Below, piece after piece: positions 1 through 5,081 of a stretch of 15,407 nt of DNA. The notes below the pieces were generated by a model. It saw only the letters and a list, made by a program, of their open reading frames with translations, was not told the DNA's origin and ran no database searches. How positions within the stretch are numbered: the stretch's first letter is position 1; each line of letters begins with the position of its first letter. Both the position numbers and the translations under genes were made by a program. Source of the stretch: Nitrospirota bacterium (GTDB lineage: Bacteria; Nitrospirota; Thermodesulfovibrionia; UBA6902; BMS3Bbin08); the NCBI GenBank assembly GCA_030637135.1, contig DAOVVO010000020.1, forward strand, positions 1 to 15,407, in the 5' to 3' direction.

Positions 1-4
1 CTGA

Positions 5-268
5 ATTTCAGCTCTAGTAATCAGTAATGATATTACACCAGAATCTCGTGTTTTTGCTATAAGAAATGATGGCAGTGTTGGAATTGGGCTTGGAAGTACA
101 GCTCCTACGGAAAAATTAGAAGTCAATGGTTATATAAAAGCTACTGGATATAAATCGAGTTCTGGATCTATTGGATTAACGAGAACTATCAGTTTAAAGG
201 GGAGTGATGGGAGTAATTGTAGTCTTGCTATTGAGAATGGTTTGATAACAGGAACAACATGTCCATAA
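5..268 (+). pseudogene. C-terminal remnant of a surface/tail-fibre-like repeat protein
   Basis: One frame is open from just after a TGA at 2-4 to the TAA at 266-268 and gives about 87 residues. It has no ATG or convincing alternative start near its beginning, so this is the tail of a longer gene, cut by the window edge and probably also by a frameshift or stop at its left end. The text contains RNDGSVGIGLGSTAPTEKLE followed by VNGYIKATGYKSS and a C-terminus ending in GTTCP. The G-I-G-x-x-x-P-x-x-K-L-E-V-x-G pattern is common just before the end of large secreted or tail-fibre-like proteins with many low-complexity beta repeats. No signal peptide or enzymatic domain is visible. Function cannot be assigned. 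It could alternatively be an intact gene that merely starts outside the window if the TGA is a sequencing error. Confidence 0.55.
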
Positions 269-275
269 TTAATTG

Positions 276-330
276 AAAGTGCAAAGGCTGGGGTCAAAGT
301 GCAAAGACTGAAAGTGCAAAGACTGGGGTC
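276..330. repeat. Tandem ~20-nt direct repeat, 2.75 copies
   Basis: The unit AAAGTGCAAAGACTGGGGTC occurs at 276-295 (one change, G for A), as a shortened copy AAAGTGCAAAGACTG at 296-310, and again at 311-330. The last copy runs directly into the left inverted end of the transposase element, because GGGGTC is shared by both. The repeat therefore looks like repeated duplication of the outer edge of that element, not an independent satellite. Confidence 0.8.
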
Positions 331-351
331 AAACCTACAATATACATTTAA
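324..351 (+). repeat. Left terminal inverted repeat of RAYT element
   Basis: This arm pairs perfectly over 28 nt with 623-650. The match stops exactly at both sides: 323 versus 651 and 352 versus 622 do not pair. Confidence 0.9.
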
Positions 352-387
352 TGAATAGGCTATATGAGCGATAATTTTTGAGGGGAC

Positions 388-585
388 ATGGCGAGACAGT
401 TAAGGATAGAATTCGAAGGGGCATTTTATCATGTAACATCAAGGGGAAATCAGAGGAAACAAATATACTGGGATAACAGGGACAGCGACTATTTTTTTTG
501 GACTTTTTTAATATTTATGATTATTGTAGGTTGTCAGAATATGTTGTTATCTAAAAATGGTCGCTGTCCCTATTTTCCTGATTAG
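388..585 (+). pseudogene. Truncated REP-associated tyrosine transposase (N-terminus only)
   Basis: The first ~30 residues, starting MARQLRIEFEGAFYHVTSRG and continuing NQRKQIYWDNRD, are the classic N-terminus of the RAYT family (Y1-transposase fold; the H-x-T-x-R-G strand is diagnostic). From about codon 33 (position ~485) the reading leaves the family pattern and becomes a Phe-rich AT run that stops at 583-585, giving 65 aa against roughly 150-300 in intact members. The HUH motif and catalytic Tyr further along the family are missing. A purine-rich GAGGGG lies just upstream of the ATG, so translation may still start, but the product would be inactive. The break coincides with the left arm of the inner inverted repeat, which suggests deletion or insertion at that point. 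Confidence 0.8.
479..570. repeat. Inner inverted repeat (possible 92-bp MITE/REP insertion)
   Basis: GGGACAGCGACTATTTTT at 479-496 is the inverted partner of AAAAATGGTCGCTGTCCC at 553-570, giving 18 nt with one mismatch around an AT-rich 56-nt centre. The arms begin exactly where the transposase reading frame loses family similarity. This fits either a small non-autonomous element inserted in the RAYT gene or the join of two different element ends after a deletion. The GGGACAGCGACC type end is one I associate with other RAYT/REP elements; that association is from memory. Confidence 0.65.
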
Positions 586-622
586 ATAGGGAAATTATAG
601 CAATAAAAGAGGCAGTTAATGG

Positions 623-650
623 TTAAATGTATATTGTAGGTTTGACCCCA
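623..650 (-). repeat. Right terminal inverted repeat of RAYT element
   Basis: This is the exact reverse complement of 324-351. It contains the ATG (627) that begins the downstream HMA-like frame, and the first residues of that product are encoded by the arm. Confidence 0.9.
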
Positions 651-827
651 ATCACTGCAATCACTGTGATAGGCAAAATGAAAGGCGTTACGTCAGTTAG
701 TGTGAAAAACAATGATAGCGCGGTTATTGAATACGACCCCGCTCGTTTAGAAGTAGATGAAAATAGATTTAAACAGATTGCAAGAGAAGCCATCGAACGA
801 CTTGGATTCAGAATCAAAGATATGTGA
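627..827 (+). CDS. HMA/MerP-fold heavy-metal-associated domain protein, N-terminus replaced by transposon end
   Basis: The 66-residue product ends with a recognisable ferredoxin-like heavy-metal-associated (HMA) half: ITVIGKMKGVTSVSV, then AVIEYDPARLEVDENRFKQI and a C-terminal ERLGFRI. This matches the family pattern of 'helix, GV-x-x-V-x-V strand, V-x-Y-D-P, helix, GF/GY'. The metal-binding C-x-x-C that normally precedes ITV is absent; the first ~8 residues (MYIVGLTP) come from the inverted end of the RAYT element. The likely history is that the element inserted in or next to the start of a mercury- or copper-binding periplasmic protein or the leading domain of a larger transporter, and now supplies the ATG. 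A weak purine stretch (GAGGCAG) lies upstream. The truncated protein probably cannot bind metal in the usual way, so it may be a pseudogene. Confidence is good for the fold and low for any function. Confidence 0.5.
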   Translation: MYIVGLTPITAITVIGKMKGVTSVSVKNNDSAVIEYDPARLEVDENRFKQIAREAIERLGFRIKDM

Positions 828-985
828 AGGTTTTCCGGGCCCTCTTTTATGTATAGTACAAACTCTTGATTTTATCTTAAAGTAGATTATTAACTAAATA
901 TATTATAAGACATGATTTATAAATGAATTATTATAATAACAAGATGTGGTGAGCAGGCCTCCAGGGGAAGGAGGAAGCCTGAAAA
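828..985. other. Gene-free gap with a GC-rich hairpin
   Basis: This stretch between the HMA-like ORF and the ribF terminator is AT-rich except for 954-981, which folds as CAGGC-CTCC, a 7-nt loop, GGAG, a 3-nt bulge and GCCTG. On + it is followed by an A-run, so it is not an intrinsic terminator in that direction. I see no coding potential and no known riboswitch core. It could be a small structured RNA or a repeat. Confidence 0.4.
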
Positions 986-1024
986 AATGAGAGGCAACAT
1001 TACCTATAACGTAAGTCTCTCATT
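981..1024 (-). terminator. Intrinsic terminator of ribF
   Basis: Read on the minus strand, AATGAGAG (1024-1017) pairs with CTCTCATT (993-986), with an inner TTAC/GTAA stem (1014-1011 with 1003-1000), and is followed by a run of T (complement of A at 987-982). The stem includes the ribF stop codon, so transcription ends directly at the end of the gene. Confidence 0.75.
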
Positions 1025-1988
1025 CAATAGAAATCTTTTCTGATTTTAAACTTGAGCTTTGCGACATACTAAGGATTTGTTTAATATTTTCTATATCTTT
1101 CTTCATCTGTGTGGCAAGGTCTTCGACTTTGAGGAATTTCATCTCATCCCGTATTCTCTCAATAAAATTTATCCTGATTGTCTTACCAAGAATTTCTTCG
1201 TCAAATTCAAATATATGAACCTCAAAACTGAATTTTTTGTCTTTAAAGGTGGGGTTACAGCCAATATTTGCAGCACCTCCGTATGTTTTTCTGTCTAATT
1301 GAACCGTAACAGCATAAACACCGTCTTTGGGGAGCAGTTCATTAGAGGTAGAGATATTGGCAGTAGGGATATTTAAGAGGCTTTTCCCCCTTTTTGCCCC
1401 TTCAATTACTACACCCTCTACTGCATAACGCCTTCCGAGAAAGGCAGAAGCCTCATGAACTTTTCCCTTTGCAATGAGTGTCCGTATCTTGGAACTGCTT
1501 ATTGACACATCCCTTATTGTCATCTCATCTACTATATTGACTTTAAATCCCAATGTTATGCCAAACTCTTTTAAAAGGGCTGGTGTGCCTTTTCTCCCTT
1601 TTCCAAAATGGTAATTGGAGCCTATAAACACTTCTCGTACACCGATTTTTTCCGAAAGTATATTTTTTACAAAATCTTCTGCCTTAATATGTGAGAACTC
1701 ACTTGTGAAATTTGCACAGATTGTGAGATCAATGCCAGAGGCTTTTATCAGGCTCATCTTATCTCTGAAAGGTGTAAGCAGTTTGGGTGCTCTTTCAGGG
1801 GCAATTACGCTCAGGGGATGAGGTTCGAATGTAAAAACAATCGATGTCCCTTTCTTTTCCTTTGCCCGCTCTTTAATAAGACGGAATATTGTCCGGTGAC
1901 CAAGATGTACACCATCAAAGTTACCAATTGTCAGAACCGGGTATGGATATTTTTTTGTTAAATTTTCAATTCCGTCTATCAATCTCAT
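1020..1988 (-). CDS. ribF: Bifunctional riboflavin kinase / FAD synthetase
   Basis: RibF phosphorylates riboflavin to FMN and adenylates FMN to FAD in the cytoplasm. The 322-residue length is normal for the fused enzyme. The N-terminal nucleotidyltransferase domain shows GNFDGVHLGH at residues 22-31 and FTFEPHP at 52-58, and ISSSKIR at 163-169 is the family's C-terminal nucleotide-binding motif. The C-terminal kinase domain shows the GKSLLNIPTAN loop (201-211), GVYAV (223-227), a NIGCNPTF strand and EVHIF (256-260). ATG at 1988 follows a GAGAGGGA ribosome-binding site on the minus strand. It is transcribed alone, divergently from rpiB, from a good promoter about 70 nt upstream of the start, and ends in its own terminator. 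No FMN-riboswitch core is visible in the short leader, so flavin control of this copy is not indicated. The last ~15 residues are a Ser/Lys-rich tail without conserved features. Confidence 0.96.
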   Translation of the reverse strand: MRLIDGIENLTKKYPYPVLTIGNFDGVHLGHRTIFRLIKERAKEKKGTSIVFTFEPHPLSVIAPERAPKLLTPFRDKMSLIKASGIDLTICANFTSEFSHIKAEDFVKNILSEKIGVREVFIGSNYHFGKGRKGTPALLKEFGITLGFKVNIVDEMTIRDVSISSSKIRTLIAKGKVHEASAFLGRRYAVEGVVIEGAKRGKSLLNIPTANISTSNELLPKDGVYAVTVQLDRKTYGGAANIGCNPTFKDKKFSFEVHIFEFDEEILGKTIRINFIERIRDEMKFLKVEDLATQMKKDIENIKQILSMSQSSSLKSEKISIE

Positions 1989-2064
1989 TACAATAATCCC
2001 TCTCTGTTTTTGATACTCCCCAGCCGCATATGGAAAAAGAAGTGTTTACCCCAACAAATAATTA

Positions 2065-2094
2065 ATATTAGTTATAAAAAATGATGTTTGTCAA
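2065..2094 (-). promoter_or_regulatory. Sigma70-type promoter of ribF
   Basis: On the minus strand a perfect -35 TTGACA (2094-2089) is followed after 18 nt by a -10 TAATAT (2070-2065). The predicted start near 2058 gives a ~70-nt leader before ribF. Confidence 0.65.
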
Positions 2095-2118
2095 ATGAGA
2101 TGAGCAGATTCTCTTTTC

Positions 2119-2147
2119 TTGACTTAGGTATATAAGGTTGATAATAT
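2119..2147 (+). promoter_or_regulatory. Sigma70-type promoter of rpiB-glyA
   Basis: TTGACT (2119-2124), a 17-nt spacer and TAATAT (2142-2147) form a strong housekeeping promoter. Its -35 lies only 24 bp from the -35 of the divergent ribF promoter, so one regulator bound between them could affect both. The leader to rpiB is about 125 nt, with no recognised riboswitch. Confidence 0.7.
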
Positions 2148-2277
2148 AGGCATACTGTATATTTGCCACTGATACGTAACGTTTTTTAAGCCCTTTCTTT
2201 TCAATGAAATGTTTTTGTGGTTTCAGGTGGTGTGAGCAAAATTCCTGGATTTATCATTAGTTTTAACGGGTGTGTTC

Positions 2278-2732
2278 ATGAAAGTCGCTATAGGTTGTGA
2301 CCACGCAGGTGTTGATTTAAAAAACGAAATTCTTCCTCTTCTCAGAGAAATTGATGTGAAATTGACGGATTTCGGTACCACAAGCACAGAATCGGTAGAT
2401 TATCCTGATTTTGGAGAAAAGGTATCTCATGAAGTATCAAAGGGCACTGCTGAGAGAGGCATTCTCATATGCGGTACAGGCATAGGAATGTCTATTGTTG
2501 CAAATAAATTTTTGGGGGTAAGGGCTGTGCCCTCTGCTACGATACGTACTCTGCAAAGATGAGCAGACTCCATAACGATGCCAATTTACTGGTTTTACCT
2601 GGCAGGATTATCCACAAAAATGACGCACGAGAGATAGTGAAGATATGGTTCACTACGCCGTTTGACGGCGGACGCCACCAGAGAAGACTCGATAAAATCA
2701 AGATAATTGAGTCAAAAGTAAGATATCAATGA
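2278..2732 (+). pseudogene. rpiB: Ribose-5-phosphate isomerase B, interrupted by a frameshift
   Basis: RpiB interconverts ribose-5-phosphate and ribulose-5-phosphate. The first frame, from ATG 2278 (a GTG at 2272 is also in frame), reads MKVAIGCDHAGVDLK and includes the active-site segment ILICGTGIGMSIVANKFLGV. It then runs out of family pattern and stops at 2560-2562. The family sequence resumes in another frame from 2529 with ALCYDTYSAKMSRLHNDAN, continues through VLPGR and FDGGRHQRRLDKI, and stops at 2730-2732. The switch maps to TGTG at 2526-2529: removing one TG restores Arg-Ala-Ala-Leu-Cys-Tyr-Asp and a normal 150-residue protein. The restored stop overlaps the glyA start as ATGA, so the second half kept its coupling to glyA. 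That argues for a very recent mutation or a sequencing/assembly error. No good slippery site lies at the switch. Confidence 0.88.
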
Positions 2733-3973
2733 ACTCAGAAGAGTTGAAAAAGTTCGACCCTGAAATTTTTGATGCGGTCACAAGGGAAATAGAACGAGAG
2801 CGGAACACCATTGTCCTCATTGCTTCTGAGAATTATGCCAGCCACTCAGTGCTCCAAGCGCAGGGCTCTATTTTTACCAATAAATATGCAGAAGGTTATC
2901 CTGGAAAACGTTATTATGGCGGTTGTAAATACGCCGATATGGTAGAAAATCTGGCGATAGAGAGAGCAAAAGAACTCTTCGGAGCAGAACACGTCAATGT
3001 ACAGCCGCATTCTGGAACACAGGCTAATATGGCGGTATTTTTTTCTTTTCTCAAACCGGGTGATAAAATCCTCGGAATGAGTCTCAGTCACGGAGGACAT
3101 CTTTCGCACGGTGCGCCAATCAATTTTTCTGGTATTTTTTATAAATCTTTTTTTTACGGTGTTGATAAAAAATCAGGATTCATAGACTATGAAGATGTAA
3201 GGAAACGTGCAAAAAAACATAAACCAAAGATGATTCTGGCAGGTGCAAGTTCTTATTCACGGATAATCGACTTCAAAATTCTTTCTGATATTGCTAAAGA
3301 GGTGAACGCATATCTACTTGCAGATATTGCCCATATAGCAGGGCTTGTTACCACCGGACTGCATCCATCCCCTGTTCCTTATGCGGATTTTGTCACTACC
3401 ACAACACATAAAACCCTGAAAGGTCCCAGAGGCGGGATGATTTTGTGTAAAACCGAGTATGCCAAAGCAATTGATAGAATGGTTTTCCCGGGAATACAGG
3501 GTGGGCCTCTTGTACATGTAATAGCTGCAAAAGCGGTTGCATTGAAAGAGGCTTTGTCCAAGCGGTTCGAGGAATATCAGATTCAGGTTATTAAAAATGC
3601 AAAAGAATTGGCAGATGCACTGAAGAACAAAGGTTTTAAACTTATATCTGATGGTACCGATATTCATCTCATGCTCTTAGACCTTACAAATAAAAAAATC
3701 ACGGGTAAAGAAGCTGAAAGAATTCTCGACCTTGCCGGAATTACCGTAAATAAAAATTCTATACCTTATGACGAAAGACCACCTGCAATAACAAGCGGTA
3801 TCAGGATTGGAACCCCGATAGTCACAACACGCAAAATGAAGGAACCCGAAATGGTTATCATTTCAGATCTTCTCTCCCGAGTAATTGATGAACCTGAAAA
3901 CAGCACTGAAATAAAACGCGTCAGCGGAAGAGTTCATGAACTGTGCAAAAAATTCCCGGTTTATGAAGAATAA
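2729..3973 (+). CDS. glyA: Serine hydroxymethyltransferase
   Basis: GlyA is the PLP enzyme that converts serine and tetrahydrofolate to glycine and 5,10-methylene-THF, the main source of one-carbon units. The 414-residue length is standard. Visible landmarks are LIASENYAS (30-38), the EGYPGKRYYGG cofactor region (55-65), the PHSGTQAN stretch (93-100), Asp199 and His202 in LLADIAHIAGL, and the PLP lysine K228 in TTTTHKTLKGPRGG. The C-terminal domain has the ITSGIRIGTP motif. The ATG overlaps the restored rpiB stop codon as ATGA, so translation is probably coupled to the end of rpiB. The rpiB frameshift may therefore reduce glyA expression if it is real. rpiB-glyA-nrdR is a familiar gene order in several Gram-negative phyla. 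Confidence 0.97.
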   Translation: MNSEELKKFDPEIFDAVTREIERERNTIVLIASENYASHSVLQAQGSIFTNKYAEGYPGKRYYGGCKYADMVENLAIERAKELFGAEHVNVQPHSGTQANMAVFFSFLKPGDKILGMSLSHGGHLSHGAPINFSGIFYKSFFYGVDKKSGFIDYEDVRKRAKKHKPKMILAGASSYSRIIDFKILSDIAKEVNAYLLADIAHIAGLVTTGLHPSPVPYADFVTTTTHKTLKGPRGGMILCKTEYAKAIDRMVFPGIQGGPLVHVIAAKAVALKEALSKRFEEYQIQVIKNAKELADALKNKGFKLISDGTDIHLMLLDLTNKKITGKEAERILDLAGITVNKNSIPYDERPPAITSGIRIGTPIVTTRKMKEPEMVIISDLLSRVIDEPENSTEIKRVSGRVHELCKKFPVYEE

Positions 3974-4309
3974 TATTAAAAAACATAGTTCTTCGGTTAA
4001 AAATTGAGCAGCTCACGTGTAATTAAAAATATCAAACACAAAACGCTTATTAAGAAGCACGTATTGTTTTATATTTTTCTTGTGTATTTTGAATTTTTAT
4101 CTTTCATTTTTGATACATTCGGCTGCACACAAACCCTTCCATTAAGGGTAGGGAAAATACAGGTGCCGCTCAGTATCAACCCTGAGCAAACTCCGACTGC
4201 TTGCCCTGAGGGAAGTCGAAGGGTTAAGTCGGGGACAGTCGAATGGGTTGATTTTATTTAATCTTTAATTGAGGCTCACTATAACTCATAGAGGTAACAC
4301 GGAAAGTAC
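3974..4309 (+). other. 336-nt gap between glyA and nrdR
   Basis: The gap is AT-rich at first, then carries a small hairpin at 4133-4149 (ACCCTT, 5-nt loop, AAGGGT) and the larger palindrome described separately. An open frame at 4004-4261 has a TTG start and no family pattern; its end translates the repeat and it is not called as a gene. No convincing promoter for nrdR is visible; TATAAC at 4280-4285 has no partner -35. Confidence 0.6.
4175..4252 (+). repeat. REP-like palindrome, possible glyA terminator
   Basis: ATCAACCC (4175-4182) pairs with GGGTTGAT (4245-4252). Inside it CTCCGACT (4191-4198) pairs with AGTCGGGG (4227-4234), and CCCTGAGGG lies near the centre. The sequence style (CCTGAGGGAAGTCGAAGG) is that of dispersed repeats often mistranslated as small ORFs. 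On + the outer stem is followed by TTTTATTTA, so it could stop transcription after glyA. Confidence 0.55.
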
Positions 4310-4789
4310 ATGAAGTGCCCCTTTTGTGCACACATAGAAGATAAGGTTATTGATTCACGTTTAAGTAAAGACGGCGATGTCATCAGGAGAAGACGCGAAT
4401 GCTTAAAGTGTGAATGCCGATTTACGAGTTATGAAAGGATAGAAGAAGTCTTACCGCTTGTAATCAAGAAGGACGGAAGGAGAGAACCGTTTGATCGGCA
4501 AAAAATTCTTCAGGGACTGAAAAAGGCATGTGAGAAAAGACCGGTAGGAGTTGAACCACAAGAATCTCTTGTGTCAAATATTGAAAAAAAACTACAGGAA
4601 TCAGGGGAAAAGGAAGTGCCAAGCACACGTATAGGCGAGGAGGTAATGACGCGGCTGAAAGCAGTGGATGAGGTGGCGTATGTTCGGTTTGCGTCAGTTT
4701 ACAGGGAGTTCAAAGATAAAAAAGAATTCATGGAAGAGATTCTTGGTCTCTTTAATAAAAAAGGCAACAAAAGAGTATTACCTGATTGA
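4310..4789 (+). CDS. nrdR: Transcriptional repressor NrdR
   Basis: NrdR binds (d)ATP through an ATP-cone and represses ribonucleotide reductase genes at NrdR boxes. The N-terminal zinc ribbon is complete: Cys3/Cys6 (CPFC) and Cys31/Cys34 (CLKC), with RRRREC at 27-31 and FTSYER at 38-43. The ATP-cone follows from about residue 47 (PLVIKKDGRREPFDRQKIL) to ~137, ending at VAYVRFASVYREF. The length of 159 aa is normal. The ATG is confirmed by the fixed position of the zinc ribbon at residue 3. A GAGGT lies about 13 nt upstream, a weak site. No reductase gene or obvious NrdR box is in the window, so its targets lie elsewhere. It is separated from glyA by a repeat and from clpC by another, so it may be transcribed by read-through. 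Confidence 0.97.
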   Translation: MKCPFCAHIEDKVIDSRLSKDGDVIRRRRECLKCECRFTSYERIEEVLPLVIKKDGRREPFDRQKILQGLKKACEKRPVGVEPQESLVSNIEKKLQESGEKEVPSTRIGEEVMTRLKAVDEVAYVRFASVYREFKDKKEFMEEILGLFNKKGNKRVLPD

Positions 4790-4848
4790 GTATTATTTTT
4801 CCAGCCTTACTGAGTGCTTCGATTCGCACGTACGTATGGTGACGTATT

Positions 4849-4990
4849 TTAAACAAAGCTTTACCACTGCTGCTCACTCGACTCGACTGAGCTCGCCGAA
4901 GTCAGCACTAAGTCCTGAGCAGAATAAATTTGTCACCGAATTTATATGTCTAAGGACTGAGCTCATAATCCCCGACGTTTTTTCCTCTTA
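4849..4990. repeat. Repeat-bearing gap between nrdR and clpC
   Basis: The 292-nt gap (4790-5081) contains REP-style sequence around 4876-4965. Near-identical direct repeats CTAAGTCCTGAGC (about 4909-4921) and CTAAGGACTGAGC (about 4951-4963) lie in the block, and a GGTGAC/GTCACC inverted pair flanks its first part. It resembles in style, but is not identical to, the palindrome upstream of nrdR. Nothing coding is supported here. Confidence 0.5.
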
Positions 4991-5034
4991 TCTATTCTCA
5001 TATGCGCTAAAATAGTATGTTGTTAGTGAATCGC

Positions 5035-5064
5035 TTGACAACAAACCCGATATAAGGATATATT
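5035..5064 (+). promoter_or_regulatory. Candidate sigma70 promoter of clpC
   Basis: A perfect -35 TTGACA (5035-5040) is followed after 18 nt by TATATT (5059-5064). The predicted start near 5071 leaves only about 11 nt before the clpC ATG. No CIRCE or CtsR-type operator is present. Confidence 0.55.
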
Positions 5065-5081
5065 AAATATTATAAAAGGTT

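Larger units (their letters stand above)
324..650 (+). mobile_element. Decayed RAYT (REP-associated tyrosine transposase) element with 28-bp inverted ends
   Basis: The segment is bounded by a perfect 28-bp inverted repeat: the left arm at 324-351 begins TGGGGTCAAACCTAC and the right arm at 623-650 is its exact reverse complement. Inside is the start of a transposase of the TnpA-REP / Y1 family at 388, but the element is only 327 bp, far too short for an intact RAYT gene of about 500-900 bp, so it is internally deleted. A second inverted repeat (479-570) sits within it. Just before the right arm, one frame (582-626) reads LDREIIAIKEAVNG and stops in the arm itself; this may be the original transposase C-terminus. 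RAYTs are single-strand transposases that act on palindromic ends. This copy cannot be autonomous. Confidence 0.75.

Noticed and set aside
276..330. CRISPR-like array
   Set aside because: The copies are directly adjacent without spacers and no cas genes are present.
623..817. 64-aa minus-strand open frame over the HMA-like gene
   Set aside because: The plus frame has the HMA pattern; the minus one has none.
1989..2064. FMN riboswitch upstream of ribF
   Set aside because: The leader is only about 70 nt and lacks the conserved multi-stem core.
2505..2530. Programmed -1 frameshift in rpiB
   Set aside because: The AAATTTTTGGGGG run is not a proper slippery heptamer in frame, and slipping there would destroy the conserved G-V-R-A; the TG duplication explains the break better.
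4004..4261. 85-aa open frame between glyA and nrdR
   Set aside because: TTG start, no ribosome-binding site, and its second half translates a palindromic repeat (PEGSRRV type), a known source of false ORFs.
4668..5015. 115-aa open frame overlapping the end of nrdR
   Set aside because: It begins inside nrdR in another frame and runs through repeat sequence; no recognisable domain.
5016..5081. Heat-shock operator (CIRCE/CtsR) before clpC
   Set aside because: Neither the TTAGCACTC/GAGTGCTAA pair nor the GGTCAAA heptad repeat is there; the weak TTGTT/AACAA pair around the -35 is too short.
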